Of a stretch of 64,000 nt of DNA, positions 42,101 to 44,835 are shown one piece after another. The notes under the pieces were generated by a model. It made no database searches. It was not told where the DNA came from and saw only the letters and a list, made by a program, of their open reading frames with translations. The first letter of the stretch is position 1. Each line of letters starts with the position of its first letter. Source of the DNA: Canna indica (taxonomy: Eukaryota; Streptophyta; Magnoliopsida; Zingiberales; Cannaceae); the NCBI GenBank assembly GCA_034359265.1, contig CP136895.1:5148501-5212500 (forward strand). Direction: 5' to 3'. The position numbers were made by a program, and so were the translations under genes.

Positions 42101-44532
42101 CTTTATTGGTGAAATTGAGTAGATCTGTACAAAATTATGAACTGCATGAATTTGCAAATAATGAGGAGCTTATATCAGACAGAGAGTGCATTTGCTAACA
42201 CATTAACAACAGAGGAGGCATGCAGCACATACTGGATTTGATTGACAAAAGAATAAACATGCAAATCTATAATTGCAAAAAGCGCAATTCTATTGGAAGT
42301 TGTAACCAGACTAAAAGAATCAGATTAGGCTAAAACCTTTAAATATGTGTGATGAGAAACTCTTGATTACCTTCCATTTCTCAAGTTGATATCTAATCCT
42401 AACAAATTTGAATAAGTAAGCCTCTTAACCAGTTGAACAGTAGATGGTTTTTTGCAATGTTGCATCTTCTGTGAAATTACATCATCCAGGTTAGAGAAAA
42501 TATCCCAAGGTCTGTAACTATAGAAAGGAATGCCTATAAGCAAATTCTTCGAGAAACTAGGCACCTCTTTCCACCACATTATATGAGAACTGTCCTCTTC
42601 TTTATAGAGAACATTTTGCTTGCTCAACTTCTTACTTGCTGATGGAATTCCTTTAAACACTTTACCAGACTTAGCAGAGTATTTTCTCACAAGCAACCTG
42701 CAAGGGGATTCAAGAGTTTATCAGTTGATTAACCTGATATACAAATAGAGAGGAGAGTATTTATACAACTTAATGGATCCGAGTTTCAGCAACTAAGGAA
42801 AAAGTTTAAAGTGCTGGAAGCATGGTTTAAAATCTCGGTACTGTACCGTACCGACACACGGTACGGTCCGGTGCGAAAATTGCATACCGGCGGGTTTTTT
42901 TTATATAGAAATAACTCCAAATCTCCATACCAGGCGGTATACCGCCCGGTATTTGATATATACCACCCAAACAGGACGGTATGAACCCGAAACAAGTGGC
43001 CTCAGCGCCGTTGGCTGGCCCAACGGTACTAAGGCCTCATACCGCCTCATACCACCCATACCGGGCAGTATATGACAAAATACCGCCATATACCGCCCGG
43101 TATACCCAATATACCCGATTTTTTCAAATACCGGGTATATCGTATACCGGAAACCTAAAAAACCGATAAATACCGGACTTACCGTACCGTACCGTACCGT
43201 ACCGGGCGAGATTTTAAACTATGGCTGGAAGTTTAATTTTGTAATTTGATCCAATATTTCAAAGCAGGACCATGTTTCCGTGCAAAATCCAGTCCAACCA
43301 TGAAAACATTGATTTCTTCTCAACGCGTTAGCGATGTCTATAAACCAATAAATATACAACAACAACTAAGCCTCAATCCATACTAGATGGGGTCGGCATA
43401 AACCAATAAATATAAGCTCTTCAAAAAGCAAAACAGCTGCATTTGCATCTTGCAGCCAGAAGCTCAAAATGAATTATTTGAAGAGAGGGAATTGCCAAAG
43501 AGATTTAGATAACGGCAATGCTTTTTAATGGACTATATCAATCATTTCGACTCAAACCAATCCAATTTTGGTTCAAATTTTGCATCTAAATTGTACTGAC
43601 TGATCACAGTGTTTCTAGAACCGAATGGAAGTTGTTGATTCAACTGATTCGACTTATACCTACTTCATATATGTATAGCATTCCAACCATGTCCAGCTGG
43701 AGACAGCTTTGCAATGTGAGGAAACCTATCCAACATGGCTCTTTCACCTATGCAGAACAAGATTCTATTTTTATCGAAAACAACTGCAATGGCTAGTCTC
43801 GACAACATTTCTCATGCAATTTAGAAATTGTAGAAATGCCCTAATTTCTAGAAATAAACATATCAGAAATAAATAAAAAAACCAGTCTATGGTCATGCAT
43901 TCTTGATCAAATGTGAAGAAGAAAATTTATGTTCTCTTTGAAATCCATGCGGCTCCTCCTTGCAGAACGTTTTTGCAACGAGTGAAGCATACTTTGGGAG
44001 TGGCAAAATTTATTGAACATCCGATAATGGAGGGCAATGCAGTCCCGTATAAGCAAGGCGAATTGCCTGCAAATAAGTGTACACAAGGTACAGTATGGTT
44101 CCAACAATGGAGATGTGAGGTAGCTGGGTCTATAGTACTTGTAACTAGGAGGGTAAGCGATGGTGTGGACCAATGAGGCCAGACCAGAGGGAAAATCATA
44201 GAAAGAAAAAAGAACAATCCATTACAGCCGCAAAACAACAAAGAAAAGAACAACAGGATAAAAATTTTATATTTGAAAAAAAACAAAAGAACTATCATGT
44301 AAATGCAAAATATCTTTCATGTTTGTTTACATTCAGGATCGCACACAGAAGAGAAGGAACTTACGGACAATATTAGTTTAAATCTCGAAAGATAAGGCAG
44401 GAGACACAATGGCATGAAGGCTTACCTTGGGAGTGGCGTGTTGTCAAATCTATGAATGGAGGGGCATAGAAACCCCACCAGAAAGAGACGAGACGAAGAA
44501 GCCATCAGAGAACTAGCAAGCAAACGACGCAT
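1..44532 (-). CDS. MSH1: MSH1, organellar MutS homologue with GIY-YIG nuclease (21 exons in window, 3' end cut)
   Basis: Plant MSH1 is imported into mitochondria and plastids and suppresses recombination between short repeats in organelle DNA. Spliced coding parts: 44426-44532, 42371-42697, 33499-33574, 32257-32376, 31708-31755, 30031-30095, 26686-26771, 25209-25373, 24636-24745, 24316-24421, 24140-24215, 21589-21647, 19743-19810, 16873-17046, 16533-16739, 11906-12162, 11620-11763, 4976-5033, 3464-3763, 242-961, 1-167. All borders are GT-AG and the phases join without a stop, giving 1,146 codons and 2 nt. Family signatures, in order: an R/S/L-rich N-terminus with no acidic residue for about 30 positions (transit peptide); the MutS mismatch-reading FYE motif near residues 174-176; Walker [10 protein letters not shown] near 794-802; Walker [12 protein letters not shown] near 870-880; STHLH near 905; and a GIY-YIG nuclease from about 1077. 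Arabidopsis MSH1 is about 1,118 aa, so only a short tail and the stop are missing. The reading frame looks intact despite very heavy intronic TE load. Confidence 0.95.
242..961 (-). CDS. MSH1: MSH1 exon 20: Walker B and start of GIY-YIG
   Basis: 720 nt. Opens [10 protein letters not shown] and carries Walker B ([17 protein letters not shown]), the STHLH switch motif and a helical linker. It ends with [20 protein letters not shown]...LYIGQ, the GIY and YIG strands of the nuclease. Donor GGGCAG/gttgta. Confidence 0.95.
1433..1987. mobile_element. hAT-like non-autonomous element, 8-bp TSD
   Basis: Flanked by CTTTTTAT (1425-1432 and 1988-1995). The imperfect terminal inverted repeats read CCACGTTGTCAAAGG and, on the other strand, CAACCCTGTCAAAGG. 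The subterminal sequence is rich in GGCGC/GCGCC. There is no transposase. Confidence 0.7.
2115..3350. mobile_element. GGTACC-family hAT-like element, copy 1, interrupted
   Basis: Flanked by CTATCAAC (2107-2114 and 3351-3358). The left end is TATGGTTTGAAATTAC and the right end is CCGAGATTTTGAACCTTT. The interior has diverged CGGTAC/ACCGG motifs. About 321 bp remain once the nested 907-bp element is removed. Confidence 0.75.
2279..3185. mobile_element. hAT-like element with CAGTGTTGT ends, nested
   Basis: Flanked by CTTTAAAC (2271-2278 and 3186-3193). Termini are CAGTGTTGTTATGAGGC and, on the other strand, CAGTGTTGTCACCAGGC. Subterminal regions are dense in AGGCGC. There is no transposase; the ORF in 2789-2989 is a chance frame. 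Confidence 0.82.
3464..3763 (-). CDS. MSH1: MSH1 exon 19: Walker A
   Basis: 300 nt, phase 0/0, encoding [15 protein letters not shown], then [29 protein letters not shown] and the C-terminal [13 protein letters not shown] is the MutS-type P loop. Confidence 0.95.
3764..4975. other. MSH1 intron 18, no clear element
   Basis: AT-rich. On the minus strand a tract near 4440-4480 reads TGGTATGAGAGCAATAGG, resembling an initiator-tRNA primer-binding site, but I could not find LTRs beside it. Confidence 0.4.
4976..5033 (-). CDS. MSH1: MSH1 exon 18
   Basis: 58 nt encoding [19 protein letters not shown]. Acceptor cttgcag, donor CCAAG/gtacta. It follows the 6.6-kb intron 17. Confidence 0.9.
5580..5760. 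repeat. Terminal fragment of a dispersed repeat (GTGACGGAGCC end)
   Basis: Begins GTGACGGAGCCACGAATTAA and runs into AT-rich DNA. It resembles, in inverse sense, the ends of the repeats at 15848-16075 and 39320-39818. Only a fragment is visible. Confidence 0.35.
6332..7037. mobile_element. PIF/Harbinger-like MITE, TAA target duplication
   Basis: The left end AGCTGTGTTTGGCTGG and right end (other strand) GGGTGTGCTTGGTTAG are flanked by TAA at 6329-6331 and 7038-7040. The interior is AT-rich with inverted GGAATAGTATTCC motifs. A small LTR-like insertion occupies 6348-6462. Confidence 0.55.
6348..6462. mobile_element. Solo small LTR (SMART/TRIM type)
   Basis: 115 bp beginning TGTTAAAGTCCCACATCGG and ending CTTAACA. 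This resembles the TG...CA LTRs of very short plant retrotransposons that start with AAGTCCCACATCGG. The flanking pentamers (GCTGG/ATTGG) match at only three of five positions, so the insertion is old or the ends are misplaced. Confidence 0.5.
7467..7645 (-). repeat. copia 3' LTR remnant
   Basis: Matches 10185-10361 base for base with few changes, including TTGGGGCTATATATATA and GTAAGGAAATACACAGC. It is truncated at its inner side by the deletion that removed RT. Confidence 0.75.
7600..8110 (-). pseudogene. copia integrase fragment
   Basis: Encodes in broken frames [17 protein letters not shown] (gag-pre-integrase tail), then, in another frame, [18 protein letters not shown] and HQTTCAYTP, the DNGREY and HQ...TP signatures of copia integrase. 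Multiple frameshifts; not functional. Confidence 0.75.
8205..8540 (-). pseudogene. copia protease region fragment
   Basis: In a shifted frame it reads as the copia protease neighbourhood ([15 protein letters not shown]). The usual DSGA is present only as DSSGA. It lies between the GGTACC insertion and integrase. Confidence 0.5.
8567..8920. mobile_element. GGTACC-family hAT-like element, copy 2 (short form)
   Basis: Exact 8-bp duplication ATTGCAAG (8559-8566 and 8921-8928). Ends are CACGGTTTAAAATACC and, on the other strand, CATGGTTTAAAATATCGG. 354 bp, inserted in the copia pol remnant. Confidence 0.85.
8950..9840 (-). pseudogene. copia gag fragment with zinc knuckle
   Basis: [20 protein letters not shown] and [20 protein letters not shown] (9450-9563) match copia gag. 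About 300 bp downstream is a Cys-His cluster ([12 protein letters not shown]). A plus-strand frame of 114 codons at 8981-9325 is its shadow. Confidence 0.65.
10185..10512 (-). repeat. copia 5' LTR
   Basis: The inner end is fixed by the adjacent primer-binding site. The outer part holds a tandem duplication of about 60 bp containing GTGTACAATCAATCCC and AAATATCCCTTGATTA (about 10396-10510). The outer limit is a guess. Confidence 0.55.
10790..11290. repeat. MITE-like sequence(s) in intron 17
   Basis: GGGGTTGTTTGGTATGAAAC (10795) and GGGGTCGTTTGGTATGAAGC (10921) are near-direct repeats. The right side near 11246 reads ACCAAGCAATGTACCAAATG, complementary in kind to 7436-7450 (GCATTTGGTACAACAT). 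This suggests a MITE split by the copia element. Ends are not resolved. Confidence 0.35.
11620..11763 (-). CDS. MSH1: MSH1 exon 17
   Basis: 144 nt encoding [20 protein letters not shown] through [10 protein letters not shown]. Acceptor ttttag, donor GTTAG/gtgaag. Confidence 0.92.
11906..12162 (-). CDS. MSH1: MSH1 exon 16
   Basis: 257 nt encoding [16 protein letters not shown], then [20 protein letters not shown], and ending [17 protein letters not shown]. Donor ACAGAG/gttaat in phase 2. Confidence 0.93.
12330..13010. mobile_element. GGTACC-family element, copy 4 (long form, nested in copy 3)
   Basis: Exact duplication CTTTACGG (12322-12329 and 13011-13018). Ends are CATGGTTTAAAAAATCGG and, on the other strand, CAAGGTTTAAAATCTC. 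681 bp. Contains the long-form core (about 12545-12906). Confidence 0.88.
12545..12906. repeat. Long-form core with inverted arms (in copy 4)
   Basis: Arms of roughly 60-110 bp read TTAGAGTCAGATATAACTC at the left and GAGTTATATCTAACTCTAA at the right, enclosing CAACATAAGACGTAGCGC. The same core is present at 28628-29093 and 39963-40426. Confidence 0.75.
13627..13890 (-). other. Exon-like open frame of unknown origin in MSH1 intron 15
   Basis: About 85 minus-strand codons stay open after a pyrimidine-rich acceptor-like ...TTTTATACAG near 13880: [20 protein letters not shown], then [19 protein letters not shown] and [16 protein letters not shown]. It is not needed by MSH1, because exons 15 and 16 join in phase without it. 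I do not recognise it. It may be a captured exon or chance. Confidence 0.25.
13958..15170. mobile_element. hAT-like element with CAGTGTT ends and a purine-rich interior
   Basis: Exact duplication GTACAAAT (13950-13957 and 15171-15178). Ends are CAGTGTTATTAATGGCGG and, on the other strand, CAGTGTTGTCTAATAGCAGC. Subterminal arrays of ATGGCGG / CCGCCAT occur at both sides. Contains a GA-rich tract (14280-14880) and a gene-5'-end-like piece (14885-14970). No transposase. Confidence 0.85.
14280..14880 (+). repeat. Purine-rich (GAAA)n-like tract
   Basis: About 600 bp almost free of pyrimidines on the plus strand, built from GAAAGAAAGAAAAACAGAAG variants. It creates long chance ORFs on both strands (Phe/Leu-rich and Lys-rich) that are not genes. 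Confidence 0.8.
15171..16532. other. Rest of MSH1 intron 15
   Basis: Contains a degenerate stretch of GGTACC-like motifs (about 15430-15545, no target duplication found) and the repeat at 15848-16075. The remainder is AT-rich. Near 16250-16400 there is a partly inverted segment (ACTTCCTTGGAAGTTA) without clear ends. Confidence 0.35.
15848..16075. repeat. Dispersed repeat, copy a
   Basis: Shares AATATTTCAAAATATGG, TACTAGTTATAA and AATTTAAAGTTGAACG-type blocks with 39600-39818 in the same order. Ends in a C-run followed by GTGTCCGCCACTGC. Confidence 0.5.
16533..16739 (-). CDS. MSH1: MSH1 exon 15
   Basis: 207 nt, phase 0/0, encoding [13 protein letters not shown] through [20 protein letters not shown] and AAEALSVA. 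Donor TTGCA/gtaagt. Confidence 0.92.
16873..17046 (-). CDS. MSH1: MSH1 exon 14
   Basis: 174 nt, phase 0/0, encoding [20 protein letters not shown] through [15 protein letters not shown], part of the MutS lever/clamp core. Confidence 0.93.
17371..19071 (+). mobile_element. Non-autonomous small LTR retrotransposon (no pol)
   Basis: LTRs at 17371-17533 and 18918-19071 share TCTAGACTTTTGTAACTCCT and CTATATATTGAGGGG and both begin TGTT. Immediately inside the left LTR, 17536 reads TGGTACCAAAGC, a primer-binding site of the tRNA-Met type. The 1.4-kb interior has no gag or pol motif but repeats GCACCTCTC(T)GTAAG-like units. Target duplication not found. Lies in MSH1 intron 13. Confidence 0.65.
19743..19810 (-). 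CDS. MSH1: MSH1 exon 13
   Basis: 68 nt encoding [20 protein letters not shown] and AK. Acceptor tggcag, donor AAAG/gtattt. Confidence 0.9.
20202..20960. mobile_element. PIF/Harbinger-like MITE, TTA target duplication
   Basis: TTA at 20199-20201 and 20961-20963. Ends are GGTAGCGTTTGGTTCAAGG and, on the other strand, GGGTGCATTTGGTTGGATG. The AT-rich interior has no coding capacity. Lies in MSH1 intron 12. Confidence 0.6.
20964..21588. other. Rest of MSH1 intron 12
   Basis: AT-rich unique-looking DNA; I see no element or gene. Confidence 0.4.
21589..21647 (-). CDS. MSH1: MSH1 exon 12
   Basis: 59 nt encoding [19 protein letters not shown]. The donor is CAGG/gtaagt. The extra G supplies the first base of the next Glu codon. 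Confidence 0.9.
21906..22230. mobile_element. Truncated CAGTGTT hAT-like end
   Basis: Starts CAGTGTTATCAAATCGCACG and is dense in GAATCG / CGATTC motifs. No matching right end or target duplication was found, so the other end is probably lost next to the gypsy fragment. Confidence 0.4.
22441..23520 (+). pseudogene. Ty3/gypsy reverse transcriptase fragment
   Basis: A 187-codon frame (22661-23221) gives the gypsy RT order [53 protein letters not shown] and the catalytic [11 protein letters not shown], then a TGA stop. The frame continues as [14 protein letters not shown] and, after another stop, [15 protein letters not shown]. There are no LTRs, integrase or complete RNase H. Antisense to MSH1 in intron 11. 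Confidence 0.85.
23541..24139. other. Rest of MSH1 intron 11
   Basis: No recognised feature. The minus-strand frame at 23524-23709 matches nothing I know. Confidence 0.35.
24140..24215 (-). CDS. MSH1: MSH1 exon 11
   Basis: 76 nt encoding [21 protein letters not shown] and LPAL. Donor GCACT/gtaagt, acceptor tgttag. Confidence 0.9.
24316..24421 (-). CDS. MSH1: MSH1 exon 10
   Basis: 106 nt encoding [18 protein letters not shown] through YLGTATQIG. The acceptor used is cacaag (not the ttag three bases later), because only it keeps phase 0 with exon 9. Confidence 0.88.
24636..24745 (-). CDS. MSH1: MSH1 exon 9
   Basis: 110 nt encoding [17 protein letters not shown] through NPIEEILSK. The donor CCAAG/gtttgc and acceptor ttgcag are clean. 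Confidence 0.92.
25209..25373 (-). CDS. MSH1: MSH1 exon 8
   Basis: 165 nt encoding [18 protein letters not shown] through [13 protein letters not shown]. Acceptor aattag, donor TTCAG/gttttg. Confidence 0.92.
25374..26685. other. MSH1 intron 7
   Basis: AT-rich; I see no repeat with clear ends and no coding signal. Confidence 0.4.
26686..26771 (-). CDS. MSH1: MSH1 exon 7
   Basis: 86 nt encoding [18 protein letters not shown]...PMPVVG. Acceptor attgcag, donor GTTG/gtattt. The phase joins exon 6 (GG/T) and exon 8 (G/GG). Confidence 0.9.
26895..27344. mobile_element. hAT-like element with TAGGGGTGGCAA ends
   Basis: Exact duplication ATCAATAT (26887-26894 and 27345-27352). Ends are TAGGGGTGGCAATTTTATCC and, on the other strand, TAGGGCTGGCAACGGATCGG. 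Subterminal GGATACGGATATGGAT arrays. 450 bp, non-coding, in MSH1 intron 6. Confidence 0.88.
27880..28060 (-). mobile_element. Au-type SINE
   Basis: On the minus strand: a GATGAGGCTCTCGCCAATGCG box-A-like head, TGGTCCGGGAGAGTTAATG, CAGAGTCTTACCCTTGCATG, then a box-B-like CCACTCGAATCATCGAGCC and a T-rich tail side. This order is that of the plant Au SINE. Ends are approximate. Confidence 0.7.
28418..29217. mobile_element. GGTACC-family element, copy 5 (long form)
   Basis: Exact duplication AACTGAGG (28410-28417 and 29218-29225). Ends are TAAGGTTTAAAAAATCG and, on the other strand, CAAGGTTTAAAATCTCGG. 800 bp. Includes a palindrome with 19-bp arms at about 28515-28558 and the core at 28628-29093. 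Confidence 0.9.
28628..29093. repeat. Long-form core with inverted arms (in copy 5)
   Basis: The left arm GAGTTAGATATAATTC and right arm GTTATATCTAACTC are each about 110 bp long. They enclose CTGCGTAGCGCAACATAAG and an inverted partner TTGGTACGTCTTATGTTGCG. Confidence 0.75.
29226..30030. other. Rest of MSH1 intron 6
   Basis: 29226-29420 contains repeated AATTCCCA / GGGAATT words suggesting an old MITE end; the rest shows nothing. Confidence 0.3.
30031..30095 (-). CDS. MSH1: MSH1 exon 6
   Basis: 65 nt encoding [22 protein letters not shown], a highly conserved MutS segment. Acceptor gatag, donor TCTGG/gtaatt, leaving phase 2. Confidence 0.9.
30960..31038 (-). repeat. tRNA-like segment inside the hAT-like element
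   Basis: Minus strand: CTTGGTGTGGTGGTTAGTTC resembles an A box and GGTCGGCGGTTCGAGTCTCA contains a near-perfect B box (GGTTCGAGTCT), about 34 nt apart. Acceptor-stem pairing is poor, so this is a tRNA-derived module rather than a working tRNA gene. Confidence 0.5.
31267..31470. repeat. Tandem array, about 27-bp period
   Basis: About seven copies of GTCGGGTCGGGTCAGGCACG plus GCCCAC/GCCCAA. It opens long frames on both strands (31122-31553) that are repeat translations, not genes. Confidence 0.8.
31708..31755 (-). CDS. MSH1: MSH1 exon 5
   Basis: A 48-nt micro-exon, phase 0/0, encoding [16 protein letters not shown]. Acceptor ttgcag, donor ATA/gtgagt. Confidence 0.9.
32257..32376 (-). CDS. MSH1: MSH1 exon 4: mismatch-recognition motif
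   Basis: 120 nt, phase 0 on both sides. Encodes [20 protein letters not shown] and onward. FYE corresponds to the Phe-X-Glu of MutS domain I that stacks on the mismatched base. Confidence 0.93.
32377..33498. other. MSH1 intron 3
   Basis: 1.1 kb without a recognised repeat or gene. Introns 4 (31756-32256) and 5 outside the hAT element (30096-30830) also show nothing. Confidence 0.4.
33499..33574 (-). CDS. MSH1: MSH1 exon 3
   Basis: 76 nt encoding LKEGTLN...FPREVLLCR, the start of MutS domain I. Donor CGA/gtaggt. Separated from exon 2 by the 8.8-kb intron 2 that contains the viral segment. Confidence 0.9.
34046..34063 (+). promoter_or_regulatory. Pararetroviral tRNA-Met primer-binding site
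   Basis: TGGTATCAGAGCGAGGTT, the 18-nt complement of the initiator tRNA-Met 3' end used by badnaviruses to prime minus-strand synthesis. It marks position 1 of the viral map by convention. LTR elements may use the same tRNA, but the ORFs downstream are viral. Confidence 0.85.
34329..34745 (+). CDS. Badnavirus-like small ORF (ORF1/ORF2 equivalent)
   Basis: 138 codons starting MSDW. The middle (residues about 50-100) is a Leu-rich heptad/coiled coil with [15 protein letters not shown]; the C-terminus is basic. Position, size and a 20-nt overlap with the next ORF fit the small virion-associated or nucleic-acid-binding proteins ahead of badnavirus ORF3. I cannot say which of the two it is, or whether one has been lost. 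No internal stop. Confidence 0.6.
   Translation: MSDWRLTAASTTYLQALKATESLGQPAEGFVKPASITQKFSETLFKQLNTLIQLTVKIKEELDDLREEVKSLKEAKSETNPNELASSIDSLSKDLQKLKLGEPSATKVPKIQGKLFVYKDPKEIFNREKERRNDFHTN
34726..36840 (+). CDS. Badnavirus-like ORF3 part: movement protein and coat protein regions
   Basis: 704 uninterrupted codons. Residues about 75-300 match the caulimovirid movement protein (TLHRRSAG and [10 protein letters not shown] motifs). About 330-360 is an acidic Asp/Glu block, as is usual between movement and coat domains. About 520-690 is the coat core ([20 protein letters not shown]). The frame stops at 36840, before the Cys-His zinc finger that normally closes the coat domain; the protease follows in another frame. 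The full viral polyprotein would be more than twice as long. No function in the plant is claimed. Confidence 0.8.
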   Translation: MTSTQTEVIEPRPSISGRESSLHPTINDQIHGYRLSSRLRHEAQRRMPNRGRTNFRRSLESQLNPEAELTVSQYQRAQQIPAETLYQAGWSERQHRVYQHYSDERVLVTKGAQVELPFITDQSYNLLVQEGLQHLHIGMIMIRLQTLHRRSAGVNALVLLRDTRWADDRAVISSMEIDLTTGTQLAYTAPDVTLSIHDFRDHIQLVLQTHGYQGWQGGESNLLLSRSLIGRLSNSSHTNFRYNVQHVADHLASRGIRAIPGQIRTTSNLQGRQWVIRPAILLNTQNPQTSRIRSRTDGTLTVRFADYIATTDTSRSDNLEDDETMEHELAMMVTHDWDNSDEEDDQSEDEEEDEDLEVLRHLMSLQLEEDNEENDDLPKWGRSAESDDFIDEENGWNPFFFERGEGEDEESQPQETEVVYAAEMDYPLIRQLSKKTDKAKKTESAFSTAESSFTRLPKEPIMGPAMYPPGSSSRVPVGNIPTIHSRVNNLRGGYSRQHNEKFNLPSAQSNTGVMLVLPESIAQYSDVISRWESITLNLINDKNWTDNKSKMCYIENLLGETEKKTWIQWRMAFPTEYDELTNIADDPQNVLSQIRRIFLLEDPTTGSTEEQNRAYEDLERLSCHNVKDLFEYINDFKVLAARSGRMYVSPELSEKFFRNKPPIIGKELELAFAEKHPGNTLGVFPQAKRNKLELFSRKQQTFFQ
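36855..37256 (+). pseudogene. Badnavirus-like aspartic protease fragment
   Basis: Contains the catalytic DTGAT near 36973-36990 followed by VCCIDQD, and later [14 protein letters not shown], a retropepsin fold ending. It is out of frame with the movement/coat ORF and the in-frame upstream residues join without its own start, so a deletion or frameshift lies near 36800-36840. Reverse transcriptase should follow but the frame ends at 37256. Confidence 0.75.
37261..37876. other. MSH1 intron 2, after the viral segment
   Basis: No recognised feature. The viral right border could lie a few tens of bases further into this stretch. Confidence 0.35.
37880..38087. mobile_element. PIF/Harbinger-like MITE, TTA target duplication
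   Basis: 208 bp with TTA at 37877-37879 and 38088-38090. Ends are TGGTATGTTTGCTTCATTGG and, on the other strand, GGGCATGTTTGCTTCATAGG. Confidence 0.7.
38326..38613. mobile_element. GGTACC-family element, copy 6 (short form)
   Basis: Flanks GTTAAAAG (38318-38325) and GTTGAAAG (38614-38621) match at 7 of 8. Ends are CAAGATTTTAGATACTGG and, on the other strand, CAAGGTTTAAAAATTTG. 288 bp. Confidence 0.78.
38789..39121. mobile_element. GGTACC-family element, copy 7 (short form)
   Basis: Exact duplication GCCAAAAA (38781-38788 and 39122-39129). Ends are TAAGGTTTAAAATCTCGG and, on the other strand, CATGGTTTAAAATCTCGG. 333 bp with an 18-A run where the long form carries its core. Confidence 0.9.
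39320..39818. repeat. Dispersed repeat, copy b
   Basis: 39600-39818 parallels 15848-16075. The left part (39330-39400) has GGGGGGCATTGGAGCCCCCT. Inside, 39474-39500 reads TATAGCTTAGTGGTTAGG, resembling a tRNA A box, but no B box follows at the right distance. Confidence 0.4.
39829..40636. mobile_element. GGTACC-family element, copy 8 (long form)
   Basis: Exact duplication CGTTACTG (39821-39828 and 40637-40644). Ends are CAAGGTTTAAAATCTCGG and, on the other strand, TAAGGTTTAAAATACC. 808 bp. Core at 39963-40426. Confidence 0.92.
39963..40426. repeat. Long-form core with inverted arms (in copy 8)
   Basis: Opens GAGTTAGATATAACTC and closes ATTATATCTAACTC, with about 110-bp arms around CATAAGACGTACCAACTC and its inverse GTCTTATGTTGCGC. 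Confidence 0.75.
40645..42370. other. Last part of MSH1 intron 2
   Basis: Mostly AT-rich with no gene. A tRNA-like SINE candidate lies at about 41515-41610. Confidence 0.4.
41515..41610 (-). mobile_element. tRNA-derived SINE candidate
   Basis: Minus strand: ATAGCTTAGTGGTAAGACAT (A-box-like) and, about 35 nt later, CGTTTCAATTCCTAGTTC (B-box-like). No tail or target duplication resolved. Confidence 0.4.
42371..42697 (-). CDS. MSH1: MSH1 exon 2
   Basis: Acceptor ttgcag, donor GGAAG/gtaatc. Encodes the basic linker and the conserved plant MSH1 segment [13 protein letters not shown]...[12 protein letters not shown] ahead of the MutS core. It also has WWKE, typical of plant MSH1. Enters in phase 2 (1 nt completes a codon) and leaves in phase 2. 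Confidence 0.9.
42821..43223. mobile_element. GGTACC-family element, copy 9
   Basis: Exact duplication GCTGGAAG (42813-42820 and 43224-43231). Ends are CATGGTTTAAAATCTCGG and, on the other strand, CATAGTTTAAAATCTCGC. 403 bp. A short T-run and ATAACTCC stand where the core would be. In MSH1 intron 1. Confidence 0.9.
43354..43402. repeat. SINE-related short motif
   Basis: AACAACAACTAAGCCTCAAT followed by GATGGGGTCGGCATAAACC matches the widespread plant AAGCCTTATCCC...GGGGTCGGCTA repeat signature. Confidence 0.4.
43403..44425. other. Rest of MSH1 intron 1
   Basis: Open frames on both strands around 43907-44300 match nothing I recognise and show no splice logic with MSH1; treated as chance. Confidence 0.35.
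44426..44532 (-). CDS. MSH1: MSH1 exon 1: start codon and transit peptide
   Basis: The ATG is at 44532-44530. It opens a stretch beginning [18 protein letters not shown], basic and hydroxylated and free of D/E until about residue 32, as expected of an organelle-targeting presequence. The exon ends CCAAG/gtaag in phase 2. No earlier in-frame start was noted. A second Met at residue 10 is an alternative start. Confidence 0.8.
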
Positions 44533-44803
44533 GAGGGGCGAACTATTGCGATTCCCAGAGAGCAGAGCGGAGATGAAGCGACAAAGATGGTCTAGGGTTC
44601 ACTGACTCTGCTATGTATAAGCCTCTCGTTTTTGGCGCCCGAACGGTTACCTCCAACTCCAAGGATGAGCAATAATTCGAGAAAATTATATAGATCAAGT
44701 CAGTGTGTACCGAATTAACGCTCGATTTAACTTGAACCCTATGTTGGTTTTATTGGAAAGAATTTAATTAGATTGGATAATAAATAATATAAATTGAATA
44801 TAC
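44533..44803 (-). promoter_or_regulatory. MSH1: MSH1 5'UTR and core promoter
   Basis: Read on the minus strand, a TATA-like TATACATA lies near 44611-44619, about 80 nt before the ATG, leaving room for a short leader. About 12-15 bp further upstream (44631-44638, plus-strand reading) is TTTGGCGC, an exact match to the plant E2F/DP consensus TTTSSCGC. The 3' end of an antisense LINE begins at about 44804, so the promoter that is free of repeats is under 300 bp. Confidence 0.45.
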
Positions 44804-44835
44804 ATTTTTTTTTGCAACAAAATAATTGACATTAC

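Noticed and set aside
43907..44300. A small gene in MSH1 intron 1 (frames of 87-123 codons on both strands).
   Set aside because: No recognisable domain, overlapping open frames on both strands, and no start or splice context.
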